DNA of 41,415 bases, from positions 1-41,415 of the forward strand of contig UQIQ01000010.1 in assembly GCA_900541185.1 (NCBI GenBank). The letters are read 5' to 3'. Of the stretch, positions 17,225 to 25,695 are shown one piece after another. Every line of letters begins with the position of its first letter. The stretch's first letter is position 1. The notes beneath the pieces were generated by a model, which made no database searches, was not told the DNA's origin, and saw only the letters and a list, made by a program, of their open reading frames with translations. The position numbers were made by a program, and so were the translations under genes. This DNA is from an uncultured Collinsella sp. Its GTDB lineage: Bacteria > Actinomycetota > Coriobacteriia > Coriobacteriales > Coriobacteriaceae.

Positions 17225-17346
17225 CTCAGAAAATCTTATATATAGAGACTTAGATTTATGTATAAGATCGCGCAAAGCTGGCAACAATACTTCTCGAACA
17301 ACGTGAAGCCGCCCCGTAGGGCGGCCGCCCCAAGAGAGGTGATTCC
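17225..17346 (+). promoter_or_regulatory. clpB heat-shock control region and leader
   Basis: AAATCT (17231-17236) and AGATTT (17252-17257), 15 bases apart, sit in a block that matches the one before dnaK: AATCTTATAT, then GACTTAGATTT, then TGTATA, in the same order and spacing. ATCTTATA and TATAAGAT also form an outer inverted pair. A GCCGCCC-CGTA-GGGCGGC hairpin (17308-17325) precedes the AGAGAGGTGA ribosome site, again like dnaK. Confidence 0.6.
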
Positions 17347-19974
17347 ATGAGAATCGATAAGCTAGCAATGACGTCGCGCGAGGCGTTGCAGACCGCCATG
17401 AGCACGGCTGCTGACGCGCAGGCCGGCGCGGTGGAGCCGATTCACCTGCTGTCTGCCCTGCTCGGTGCCGGCGAGCGCAATATCTCCGTGATCATTGAGC
17501 GCATCGGTGCCGACCCGGCTCAGCTTGCACGCTCCACACAGGATGCCATCGACCACGCGCCCAAGGTTTCGGGCGAGGGCCAGCAGATGGGCCTGTCCAA
17601 CGAGCTCGTCCGTGTCATCGAGAAGGCCGAGAAAAAGGCCACCAAGATGGGTGACAGCTTTGTGGTGACCGAGCACCTGCTTATGGCGCTTGCCGAGGAC
17701 AAGGGCGAGGCGGGCCGCGTGCTGCGCGATGCCAGCGTGACCAAGGAGCGCATCGAGCAGGTCTATGAGGAGCTGCGCGGCGATGACCGCGTGACGTCTG
17801 CCGAGGACAAGACTCAGTTTGAGGCACTAGAGCAGTACGGACGCAACATCTGCGACCTTGCCCGCGCCGGCAAGCTCGACCCTGTCATCGGTCGTACCGA
17901 CGAGATTCGCCGTACCATCCAGGTCCTGTCCCGCCGCACCAAGAACAACCCCGTGCTCATTGGCGAGCCGGGCGTCGGCAAGACAGCCATCGTCGAAGGT
18001 ATCGCCCAGCGTATCGTGGCCGGCGACGTGCCGAGCACCCTGCGCGACCGCGACCTCATCGAGCTCGACATGAGCGCGCTGGTCGCCGGCGCCAAGTACC
18101 GCGGCGAGTTCGAGGACCGCTTGAAGGCCGTGCTCAAAGAAGTGCAAAAATCCGAGGGCAAGGTCATCCTGTTCATCGATGAGCTCCACACCATCGTGGG
18201 CGCGGGTGCCACCGAGGGCTCCATGGACGCCGGCAACATCCTCAAGCCGGCGCTCGCCCGTGGCGACCTGCACGCGATTGGCGCGACCACGCTCGACGAA
18301 TACCGCAAGTACATCGAGAAGGACGCGGCGCTCGCCCGTCGTTTCCAGACCGTGATGGTCTCCGAGCCTACCGTCGAGGACACCATTTCGATCCTGCGTG
18401 GTCTGAAGGAGAAGTACGAGATCTTCCACGGTGTGCATATCACCGATAGCGCGCTCGTGGCAGCTGCCGACCTCTCCGATCGCTACATCGCCGACCGCTT
18501 CCTGCCCGACAAGGCCATCGATTTGGTCGATGAGGCGGCAAGCCGCCTGCGCATGGAACTCGACAGCATGCCGGTCGAGATCGACGCCACCACGCGTCAG
18601 CTCACTCAGCTGCAGATCGAGGAACAGGCGCTCATGAAAGAGACCGATGACGCCTCCAAGGAGCGTCTGGAGGCCCTGCGCCAGGAGATTGCCGAGGTCC
18701 AGGAAAAACTCAACGTGCAAAAGGCCGGCTGGCTCAACCAGAAGAACGCCATTGACCACGTGCAGGAGCTTAAGAGCCAGCTTGACGAGGCCAAGAGCGA
18801 GGAGGAGCGCGCGACGCGCAACGGCGATTTGGGTCGTGCGTCCGAGCTGCGCTACTCCGTGATTCCGGGCCTGCAGCAGCAGATTCAGGATTCCGAGGCC
18901 GCGCTCGAGGCACAAAAGCAGCAGGACGGCGAGGGCCTCAACGAGCAGGTGACCTCCGACGAGATCGCCGAGGTCGTGAGCGCCTGGACCGGCGTGCCCG
19001 TGTCCAAGATGATGCAGGGCGAGCTCGACAAGTTGAAGGGCCTGGAGGGCGAGCTGCATAAGCGCGTCATCGGTCAGGACGAGGCCGTCTCCGCCGTTGC
19101 CGCGGCCGTGCGCCGCAGCCGTGCGGGTCTCTCCGATCCGGACAAGCCCATCGGCAGCTTCTTCTTCCTGGGCCCCACCGGTGTAGGCAAGACCGAGCTC
19201 GCCAAGGCGCTGGCCGAGTGCCTGTTCGATGACGAGCGCGCGCTCGTGCGTATCGACATGTCCGAGTATATGGAGAAGTTCAGCGTCCAGCGTCTGATCG
19301 GTGCGCCCCCGGGATACGTGGGTTACGACGAGGGCGGCCAGCTCACTGAGGCCGTTCGCCGTCGTCCGTACTCCGTGATCTTGCTCGACGAGATGGAGAA
19401 GGCCCATCCGGATGTCTTCAACGTGCTGCTGCAGGTGCTCGATGACGGTCGTCTGACCGATGGCCAGGGTCGCCAGGTGTCCTTCAAGAACACGATTATC
19501 ATCATGACGTCCAACGTGGGCTCCAAGGCCATCGCCGATCTGTCCGGTAAGGACGAGGAGGAGATGCGCCATCAGGTCGACGCTGCCATGGCTCAGACCT
19601 TCCGCCCCGAGTTCCTCAACCGTATCGACGATATCGTGGTGTTCCATCCGCTTGGCATGGCGCAGATCGAGAAGATCGTCGATATTCAGCTCGCCGACGT
19701 CCGTGCACGTCTGGCCAAGGAGCGCATGACGCTTGCCATCACCCCGGCGGCCAAGCAGATGCTCGCCGTGGGCGGCCTGGACCCGGTCTTTGGTGCCCGT
19801 CCGCTCAAGCGTCTGGTTCAGCGCGAGGTTGTCGATGCCATCGCGGCGGCCATCATCGACGGCACGGTGTGCGAGGGCGATCAGGTGACGGTCGATGCCG
19901 ACAAGGACGGCGGCTTTACCGTCGTGTGCGACAACACGCCGGCGGCCACCTACGAGGTCCCCGACGCCGAGTAG
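17347..19974 (+). CDS. clpB: ATP-dependent disaggregase ClpB (Hsp100)
   Basis: ClpB threads aggregated proteins through a hexameric ring and refolds them together with DnaK. The 875-residue protein has the N-terminal Clp repeat domain (about 1-145), AAA-1 with Walker A GEPGVGKT and Walker B VILFIDELHT, the long M-domain coiled coil (about 400-530, rich in E/Q/K), and AAA-2 with GPTGVGKT, pore loop GAPPGYVGYDEGG and VILLDEMEKAHP. The usual RPEFLNRIDD sensor region precedes the C-terminal domain. Length and order are those of full ClpB, not ClpC or ClpA. It is monocistronic, with a promoter block like that of dnaK. ATG 17347 follows AGAGAGGTGA. Confidence 0.98.
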   Translation: MRIDKLAMTSREALQTAMSTAADAQAGAVEPIHLLSALLGAGERNISVIIERIGADPAQLARSTQDAIDHAPKVSGEGQQMGLSNELVRVIEKAEKKATKMGDSFVVTEHLLMALAEDKGEAGRVLRDASVTKERIEQVYEELRGDDRVTSAEDKTQFEALEQYGRNICDLARAGKLDPVIGRTDEIRRTIQVLSRRTKNNPVLIGEPGVGKTAIVEGIAQRIVAGDVPSTLRDRDLIELDMSALVAGAKYRGEFEDRLKAVLKEVQKSEGKVILFIDELHTIVGAGATEGSMDAGNILKPALARGDLHAIGATTLDEYRKYIEKDAALARRFQTVMVSEPTVEDTISILRGLKEKYEIFHGVHITDSALVAAADLSDRYIADRFLPDKAIDLVDEAASRLRMELDSMPVEIDATTRQLTQLQIEEQALMKETDDASKERLEALRQEIAEVQEKLNVQKAGWLNQKNAIDHVQELKSQLDEAKSEEERATRNGDLGRASELRYSVIPGLQQQIQDSEAALEAQKQQDGEGLNEQVTSDEIAEVVSAWTGVPVSKMMQGELDKLKGLEGELHKRVIGQDEAVSAVAAAVRRSRAGLSDPDKPIGSFFFLGPTGVGKTELAKALAECLFDDERALVRIDMSEYMEKFSVQRLIGAPPGYVGYDEGGQLTEAVRRRPYSVILLDEMEKAHPDVFNVLLQVLDDGRLTDGQGRQVSFKNTIIIMTSNVGSKAIADLSGKDEEEMRHQVDAAMAQTFRPEFLNRIDDIVVFHPLGMAQIEKIVDIQLADVRARLAKERMTLAITPAAKQMLAVGGLDPVFGARPLKRLVQREVVDAIAAAIIDGTVCEGDQVTVDADKDGGFTVVCDNTPAATYEVPDAE

Positions 19975-20018
19975 ATTTATGGGACATGCCTTAAAATCTG
20001 CCTTTAGAGCCGAACGCC

Positions 20019-20055
20019 AAGGGCGGTGGATCCAATCGGGTCCGCCGCCCTTTTT
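20019..20055 (+). terminator. clpB terminator
   Basis: GGGCGGTGGATCC pairs with GGGTCCGCCGCCC (two G-U wobbles), followed by TTTTT. It lies 45 bases after the clpB stop. Confidence 0.85.
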
Positions 20056-20105
20056 CGTGCGACAATCGATGATGTTGAGCGGATGCGATGCAAGGAGCTA
20101 TGCAG

Positions 20106-20300
20106 ATGAAAGACGAGAACAAGACGAACGCACCGGCGGCTGAGATGGCGTCCGCCGCACCAAGGCCCGCGCCGAAACCGGCGCCCAAGCCGCGCGACCC
20201 CTACATCCGTGCCGAGAACGAGGACGACGACGGCTACGATCCCTACAGCGATCGCCGCCCCGAGCGCGAGCCGCTGTTCGAAGCCGATCCGTGGCGCTGA
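20106..20300 (+). CDS. Small acidic Pro/Ala-rich protein, unrecognised
   Basis: A possible 64-residue protein. The N-terminal half is Ala/Pro/Lys-rich (ASAAPRPAPKPAPKPRDPY) and the C-terminal half is acidic (ENEDDDGYDPYSDRRPEREP). It has no cysteine and no membrane segment and is probably disordered. Start ATG 20106 has AAGGAG eight bases upstream, the main argument that it is real. It lies after the clpB terminator and before a hairpin repeat. No family is recognised and no function can be proposed. Confidence 0.55.
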   Translation: MKDENKTNAPAAEMASAAPRPAPKPAPKPRDPYIRAENEDDDGYDPYSDRRPEREPLFEADPWR

Positions 20301-20310
20301 GTGCCACCAA

Positions 20311-20381
20311 TAAGTTGCGGTGAAATAGGGACTGTTTTGCGGTTTGACCAGCAAAAACAGTCCCTATTTCACCGCAACTGC
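20311..20381. repeat. Dispersed hairpin repeat (AGTTGCGGTGAAATAG family), copy 2
   Basis: This copy is essentially a perfect stem of about 27 bp: the arm starting AGTTGCGGTGAAATAGGGAC is mirrored by one ending CACCGCAACT. It follows the small gene at 20106. The loop and inner arm differ from copies 1 and 3, but the outer 16 bases are identical. Confidence 0.85.
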
Positions 20382-20513
20382 GTTAGGGATTTTTCTACAG
20401 GGGGAGGGTAGTCAAAAAAGCCCCGTCCCAAATCGACTGTCCAGGGAGTCGCATTCGAGCTTGGTTGTCCTCTCAGCCACTCGGCATCCTTCGAGCAGTA
20501 ATAGTGAAAAAAC

Positions 20514-20600
20514 TTGCTTAAGTGTTAATCAAGTCAGATATAATCTTGCTCTCTAATTAATCAAGAATCACTATAATTTTGATTAGCTAGAGAGCAAGAT
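20514..20600 (+). promoter_or_regulatory. AT-rich promoter/operator region of the AAA ATPase gene
   Basis: ATCTTGCTCTCTAATTAATCA (20543-20563, 19 of 21 positions) is mirrored at 20580-20600, just before the ribosome site. TATAAT occurs at 20539-20544 and again at 20572-20577, the second in the loop of the palindrome; TTGCTT at 20514 may serve as -35 for the first. The inverted repeat could be a repressor site. The rest of 20382-20540 holds nothing I can identify. Confidence 0.5.
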
Positions 20601-20609
20601 TGGAGAATC

Positions 20610-21962
20610 ATGGCATTCAACGATTTGATCGCCCAGAAAATAAAGGACTTTGAACAGCAGGGGGTTCCGCAGGTCTTTGAGCGAGACCTTGATCTAGGAA
20701 ACCCACAGGAGCCAAAGCGCGACAACATCGTAAATGTGATTGTGGGGGCCCGCCGTTGTGGAAAGACGTATCGCCTGTATCAGGAGATGTGGCGGCTTCA
20801 GAACCGGGGCGTCGAGCTTGACCGGATGCTTTACTTCAATTTTGAGGATGAGCGCTTGCGCCCGTATGAGCCATCGCTGCTGGCGGACGTGCTCGACACG
20901 TTCTATGCGCTGTATCCTGTTGCTCGAACCGAGGGCGCTTACATTTTCTTTGACGAGATCCAGGAAATTCCCGAATGGGGTGCGTTTCTGCGGCGTGTAG
21001 TCGATACGGAGAAAGCGACCGTCTATGTGACGGGATCTTCTTCTAAGATGCTGTCCTCAGAACTTAAGAGCGAGTTCAGGGGTCGTTCTCTTGTGCGAGA
21101 GCTTTTTCCGTTGAGTTTTTCGGAATACGTTCGATATAAGACGGGGAGCGTTCTCGAGTCAGATGCGACCTTTTCCCCGAGCGATGCAGCGCTGCTTCGA
21201 CATCATCTGATCGGGTATCTTGAACGAGGGGGATTCATCGCGACACTTGGGCAGACGCCCGCAGACGCGATTCAGCTGCTACAGGAATATGCTTCGCGAA
21301 CGGTCGCCATGGACGTCGTTGAACGCTACGACGTCAAGAACCCTCGCCTGGCATCGCTGTTCCTGACGCGGTGTATGGCATCTTCGGGACGAGAGCTGTC
21401 GGTGAACAAAGTGTATAACGAGTTCAAGAGCAGGCAGATACCCGTCAGTCGTAATTCGCTCAGCGACTTACTTGAGTATTATGAGGACGCCTACCTGTTG
21501 TTTTCTGTGCCGGAGTTCACGCGTTCACTGGCAAATAACATGCGGTCTGCGTCTAAGGTCTACGCTGTCGATCCTGCGATGTTTGGAGCATTCTCTCCCG
21601 CATCGGCATTGGACCAGGGCCAGAGGCTCGAGACCGCAGTGTTCAATGCGCTAAGAAGAAGGACTCCCGCGGTGAGGACCGGCTCGGTCTGCCGTCTGCT
21701 GATCAAAGAGAAGAGTAAAAGCCATGAGGTGGACTTTGTTGCTGGGGACGCACTTCTCATGCGGGCTTATAGCCTGATTCAGGTGAGCGCGGATATGGCA
21801 AGTGAGAAAACGCGCGAGCGCGAAATTGCCGCGCTTGATGCCTCGATGGCCCAGTTCGATCTTGGCGAGTCGGCAATCGTTACCATGGATGAACAGACCG
21901 ATATTCCATGCGAGCACGGTGTGGTACACGTTATGCCCGCATGGAAGTGGCTCCTTGCCTAA
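20610..21962 (+). CDS. AAA-family ATPase with DUF4143-type C-terminus
   Basis: A 450-residue P-loop ATPase of the AAA_14/DUF4143 group. Walker A is VGARRCGKTYR (about residue 45-55) and Walker B is AYIFFDEIQEI (about 110). A sensor-like VTGSSSKMLS and LFPLSFSEY follow, all typical of this family. The C-terminal part (about 200-450) ends in a region with KEKSKSHEVDFV, resembling the nuclease-like fold of DUF4143. Biological roles in this widespread, often horizontally transferred family are poorly known. The gene is visibly less GC-rich than its neighbours, uses more A/T-ending codons, and has its own AT-rich upstream palindrome, so transfer is likely. It converges on the gene at 22036. Confidence 0.88.
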   Translation: MAFNDLIAQKIKDFEQQGVPQVFERDLDLGNPQEPKRDNIVNVIVGARRCGKTYRLYQEMWRLQNRGVELDRMLYFNFEDERLRPYEPSLLADVLDTFYALYPVARTEGAYIFFDEIQEIPEWGAFLRRVVDTEKATVYVTGSSSKMLSSELKSEFRGRSLVRELFPLSFSEYVRYKTGSVLESDATFSPSDAALLRHHLIGYLERGGFIATLGQTPADAIQLLQEYASRTVAMDVVERYDVKNPRLASLFLTRCMASSGRELSVNKVYNEFKSRQIPVSRNSLSDLLEYYEDAYLLFSVPEFTRSLANNMRSASKVYAVDPAMFGAFSPASALDQGQRLETAVFNALRRRTPAVRTGSVCRLLIKEKSKSHEVDFVAGDALLMRAYSLIQVSADMASEKTREREIAALDASMAQFDLGESAIVTMDEQTDIPCEHGVVHVMPAWKWLLA

Positions 21963-22035
21963 TCATCTATGGGCCTGTGGGGTCAGGACCTCCTGGCTCC
22001 TTCATCACGGTTGGGGAGCACCTTGCTGTGCCAGG

Positions 22036-23532
22036 CTAGTCCTGGGCTTTGATGCTCGGCAGGAGAATCTGGGCGAGGTAGTCGGTCTCGAGTTTGGTGG
22101 CGGCGTCTGCGTTGCCGTCTTTGCCAACCAGGTCGTTCTTGATCTGGCTATAGGTGTAGCGGTTGCCGGTCGTAAGCTCGACAAGCTCAATGGCCGTGTC
22201 CATGGGGTAGGTTGACACGGGGTTCTGCGTCCGTCCGTTGATGGTCTGGGGCACCACGTACGGATAGACGGGGCCGCTGGCGTAGACGGTATAACCGTTG
22301 CCTAGATTGGCCGCGCCCAAAACCGTATCGCCTTCATCGGGCGTAAAGCTCTCGCCCTCGCGCACCGCAACGAGCGTCACGAGCGGCGTATTGGCGTCGT
22401 CGCCCAGATAGATGCATAGCGTGCTTCCGTTTTGCCAAGTTGCGACCTTGCCGTACCACTCGACGGGAATATCGAGCTGGTAGAGGTCGGTTGCCTTGTG
22501 GCGAGCGTCAGCATCACGGGACGCCTGTGCCTTTTGCGCGCTCACGGCATTGACGGCGGCGTCGCGCCGCGCGGTTGCTGCCTGCTGGAGCACTTTGGCA
22601 GCCGCGGCGGAGCTCGCACCGCCCTCCTCGGCATACTTGGCGGCGGCATCGATCTGGTCGTCGGTTACCGTGTCGGCCGAAGGCACCTTGAGCTTAAAGG
22701 TGGCCTGGGCACTTAAATCCTGTTCATCGCTCTTAACGGTGACCTGCGTCTTGGTGGTCGGGACGGTATAGATGGTGCCGTCGGCCGCGATGGGGGAGGC
22801 AGCGATGGAGAGCGTGTAATCGCCAGGCAGCAGTTTGATGCCGCGGCCGTGCTCGTCAACATAGAGCGTTTCGCTCACGGAGGAGCCATCAGCGTCCTGA
22901 CCACTCACCTGTACGGGAATCTTGGAGCCGGTAGAACAGTCGAGGCCCGCGGCATGCACGCCAATCTGCACTGACATCATCGTGTGGGCATTGGCGGCGA
23001 CAGCGGCAGCCTGCTCTTGCTGATATCCGTTCCAGGCGGCATAGCCTGCGCCGCCGGCGACGAGCGCGACGGCCACGACACCGGCGACCATCAAATTGCG
23101 GCGCTTGGGCGACATCTTGCGATGGCGAACCTCGGCTTCGCGTGCCGAAGGAACGGATGGTAGGGGAATATCGCCCATGGCGATGGTCTCGTCCACGGCT
23201 GGTGCGGAACCCAGGCCAGGAAGCTCGCGGGTCAGCGAATCCTCGGCCGGCAAGCTGTCGAGCAAGACGGTTTCCTCGCCCGTGTCGGATTCGGGCTGGT
23301 TGCCGGCCTCGCTTTCGGTGTCTTCGTGATCTGCCTCATCCTCGGCAGGCTCAACGTCGCCTGCATCCTGATCATCGGACTGCGCCTCGGTTTCCGGCTC
23401 ATCCTGCACATCAACGCCCGAATCGTCAAACGCAATCTCATCGAGTGAAATCCGGTCTAAGCTCTCCAAGGCCTCAGCGCAAGCTTCTGCATCTTGGGCC
23501 GCATCCTCTTGGCCCATCGTCTCATCATTCAT
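22036..23532 (-). CDS. Unrecognised one-TM protein with acidic cytoplasmic tail
   Basis: I do not recognise this 498-residue protein. Residues 1-140 are very acidic and probably disordered (long runs of D/E/A/Q). A basic stop (HRKMSPKRR) precedes one hydrophobic helix (about 148-170, VAGVVAVALVAGGAGYAAW). The remaining 325 residues should be outside: a beta-rich part (about 185-270), an Ala/Lys/Asp helical stretch (about 275-340), and a C-terminal domain with VEWYGKVATWQNGSTLCIYL and VYASGPVYPY. The layout resembles surface sensors or cell-envelope proteins. The start is supported by GGGGGA upstream. It converges with the AAA ATPase and is separated from the gene upstream by a terminator. Confidence 0.8.
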   Translation of the reverse strand: MNDETMGQEDAAQDAEACAEALESLDRISLDEIAFDDSGVDVQDEPETEAQSDDQDAGDVEPAEDEADHEDTESEAGNQPESDTGEETVLLDSLPAEDSLTRELPGLGSAPAVDETIAMGDIPLPSVPSAREAEVRHRKMSPKRRNLMVAGVVAVALVAGGAGYAAWNGYQQEQAAAVAANAHTMMSVQIGVHAAGLDCSTGSKIPVQVSGQDADGSSVSETLYVDEHGRGIKLLPGDYTLSIAASPIAADGTIYTVPTTKTQVTVKSDEQDLSAQATFKLKVPSADTVTDDQIDAAAKYAEEGGASSAAAAKVLQQAATARRDAAVNAVSAQKAQASRDADARHKATDLYQLDIPVEWYGKVATWQNGSTLCIYLGDDANTPLVTLVAVREGESFTPDEGDTVLGAANLGNGYTVYASGPVYPYVVPQTINGRTQNPVSTYPMDTAIELVELTTGNRYTYSQIKNDLVGKDGNADAATKLETDYLAQILLPSIKAQD

Positions 23533-23663
23533 ACATCCCCCAAGCTCAATATCGGGACAACAATGTACCCAAAAACAGAGTCATATAGAGCTGTCAGGCG
23601 ATCGGAAATCTGATTTTATCTGTGCGAGAGGTTTTGAATATGTGCGTGGATGCGCGCAACAAC

Positions 23664-23703
23664 AAAAAGCCCCCGGAAAGCGGACAAATCGCTTTCCGGG
23701 GGC
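23664..23703 (-). terminator. Terminator of the DUF5692-like gene
   Basis: GCCCCCGGAAAGCG (23669-23682) is the exact complement of 23690-23703, with a 7-nt loop and five Ts on the minus strand. It lies 70 bases past the stop of the membrane-protein gene. Confidence 0.9.
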
Positions 23704-23773
23704 ATGCAATACGTTGCATTGCGCGGAGTCGGCCAGGCGGCTTCACATTCAAGCGGCGTTTGCACCGGGCATG

Positions 23774-24781
23774 TTACTCGGCGTGCGCGTAATCAACCTT
23801 GGCGCGGCGAGCGGTAGCCTTCTCCCAATCGCTGGTGCCCTCAAAGACATCCTGCTTGTAGGGATTGCGGCCGAGCTTCTTGGCGCGGTAGGCGATGTAG
23901 ATGATCGCGGCGACGTTGGCGACCAGTGCGGCGATCGAGACCGCGGTAGCGGCGCCGGGGTCGAGCGTGGAGTGGGTCACAAAGATGGACTCCTCCTGGA
24001 AATACGGGAATACCTGGGCAAACATGCACCAAATAGCCAGCGTAAAGGCGCGGTTCTGGATCCAGCCGCCCTTGTTCCAGATAAAGGCGGCGACGGTGGG
24101 TGCCAGCAGCAGCGCAAAGCCGCAGAACCAGGAGTGGGTGGGCAGGCAGTTGTAGGTGTAGCAAAAGTTCCAGATATCGTAGGCGATAATATAGACCCAG
24201 GTCATATCGGGCCACAGCATGTCGGTCTGATCCTCGGAGGCGTAGACGCTCCACCAACCGGTCATGCAGAAGATGTTGATGATACCGGCGATGCCGTTGA
24301 ACACGTTGTTCCAGCCGGCCAGCTGCGTAGCACCTTCGGAGGTGACCCAGGTGGACTCACCCAGGACAAAGAAGTGATAGGCGCTCTCGAAGTCGGACAC
24401 GACGGCGATCATGATGTTGATGGCGACGATCACAAACGGCCACGCGCGGAACCAATGCGCCTTGCCGATCTTGCCCCACTGGTACTTAATGGCAATGAAG
24501 CCCCAGCAACCAGCCAGCGCCGCGTATACCTTGGCGTAGTGGAACCAGCTGTTCTGGTACACATGGGTGGGGTTGGTGAGCGCCCACTCGGCACCCTGCG
24601 AGACGCCGATGGCGATGGCGACGCAGTAGATGGTCATGGCCAGCGGAGCCACGCCAAAGATGATTGCCGCGCCCAGCTTGGTGCGGCGGCCGACCTCGTT
24701 GAGCACGATCAGGCCGATAAAGACCATGGCCCATCCGGCCCAGTGGATAAGGGTATCGCTACCCCAAACATCGAACAGCAT
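23774..24781 (-). CDS. Polytopic membrane protein (probable DUF5692 family)
   Basis: The 335-residue protein has about nine hydrophobic segments and is rich in Trp and Tyr. The first helix holds DTLIHWAGWAMVFIGLIVLN, and aromatic motifs between helices include NCLPTHSWFCGFALLL. The C-terminus is basic and cytoplasmic. I believe it matches the DUF5692 family of uncharacterised membrane proteins, from memory. AAAGGAGAG precedes the start. It follows a TetR gene on the same strand with a 63-base gap, so the regulator and membrane protein may be one transcript; this suggests an inducible transporter, enzyme or sensor of an unknown small molecule. No known catalytic motif is seen. Confidence 0.8.
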   Translation of the reverse strand: MLFDVWGSDTLIHWAGWAMVFIGLIVLNEVGRRTKLGAAIIFGVAPLAMTIYCVAIAIGVSQGAEWALTNPTHVYQNSWFHYAKVYAALAGCWGFIAIKYQWGKIGKAHWFRAWPFVIVAINIMIAVVSDFESAYHFFVLGESTWVTSEGATQLAGWNNVFNGIAGIINIFCMTGWWSVYASEDQTDMLWPDMTWVYIIAYDIWNFCYTYNCLPTHSWFCGFALLLAPTVAAFIWNKGGWIQNRAFTLAIWCMFAQVFPYFQEESIFVTHSTLDPGAATAVSIAALVANVAAIIYIAYRAKKLGRNPYKQDVFEGTSDWEKATARRAKVDYAHAE

Positions 24782-24844
24782 GCTGCTCTCCTTTCACACG
24801 CCCGCGGCCCCTCTTCTGATCGCGGGCAGTTTGGCCAAATGTCG

Positions 24845-25507
24845 TCAGTTCTGGGGCTTGCGCTCCGGATACTTGGCGGTATAGCCCTCGATGTGGAGTG
24901 TCGAGGCGATGATTTCCTTGACCGTCTCGTCGGGCACATCGGGGTGCGTGCGGATATACATCAAAAGACCCATGATGAGGGTGTAGAACGTTTCGTAGAC
25001 ATGGTCGATGCGCAGCTCGTGGTGGGCGACAAAATCCACCACGGTGGTGTCGCAGATATACTGCGCCACGCGCTGGACCACGTTGTGCAAAAAGCCGCCG
25101 TAGAGCGCGCCGCTGTTGGAGGTCAGAGTGTGCGGCAGTTCGTGGCCGCTGGCGACCAGGCGCTTAATGAGCGGGGCGACGGTGTCGAGCGCGCCCTCGA
25201 TATCACCGACGGTGCGGTTGGCATTCCACTGCTCGAGCTCGGAGATAAAACCGTCGATTGTCTCGTCCATGACGGCGGTGACGGCGGCGTCCATGTCGGC
25301 GAAGTAGTGGTAGAACAATGAACGCGTGCAGCCGGCTCGCTTGGTCACGGCCGATACCGATAGGTGGGACACGCCCAGCTCGGAGCTTACGGTGCGCACG
25401 GCATCGAGGATCTCGCGACGGCGTTCGTCGCCCGTCAGGCGCTTTGCCGCGCTATCGGATGCGGGGACGGCATCGACCACAGAGGTACCTGCTGTGTTGT
25501 TGCCCAT
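24845..25507 (-). CDS. TetR-family transcriptional regulator
   Basis: The 220-residue regulator has an N-terminal helix-turn-helix (about residues 25-75: RREILDAVRTVSSELGVSHL, then AVTKRAGCTRSLFYHYFADM), the standard TetR pattern. An all-helical ligand/dimer domain follows, whose ligand cannot be predicted. It is divergent from the large FAD/Fe-S oxidoreductase and co-directional with the DUF5692-like gene downstream. The 188-base divergent gap carries two copies of TTGAC-N5-GTCAA (centres 25573 and 25596, 23 bp apart), very likely its operators, so it may control both directions. AAAGGCGG precedes the start. Confidence 0.94.
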   Translation of the reverse strand: MGNNTAGTSVVDAVPASDSAAKRLTGDERRREILDAVRTVSSELGVSHLSVSAVTKRAGCTRSLFYHYFADMDAAVTAVMDETIDGFISELEQWNANRTVGDIEGALDTVAPLIKRLVASGHELPHTLTSNSGALYGGFLHNVVQRVAQYICDTTVVDFVAHHELRIDHVYETFYTLIMGLLMYIRTHPDVPDETVKEIIASTLHIEGYTAKYPERKPQN

Positions 25508-25560
25508 GTTTTGCCGCCTTTCATCCTCTTTTGCCTGACCGTTCGCCTAACAGTCTTGAA

Positions 25561-25608
25561 TATTGTTGACGGTTCGTCAATACTATTTTTGACACAATGT
25601 CAACAATG
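25561..25608. promoter_or_regulatory. Twin TTGAC-N5-GTCAA operators between tetR and the oxidoreductase
   Basis: TTGAC-ggttc-GTCAA (25566-25580) and TTGAC-acaat-GTCAA (25589-25603) have identical half-sites and a 23-bp centre spacing. They lie about 60-105 bases from the two divergent starts. Paired palindromes in a divergent TetR gap are typical autoregulatory operators. Confidence 0.7.
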
Positions 25609-25695
25609 GCGGGTGAACGGCATGGGGGCATGCCCGGCCTGCAAAAAAGAGGGGCGCCGCGGTCCCGCCGGGCTGTGGCAAGAGAAGGGACAACC

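Noticed and set aside
23642..25321. Large plus-strand frame opposite the DUF5692-like and TetR genes
   Set aside because: Both minus-strand genes have coherent hydrophobic or HTH structure and ribosome sites; the plus-strand frame has none.
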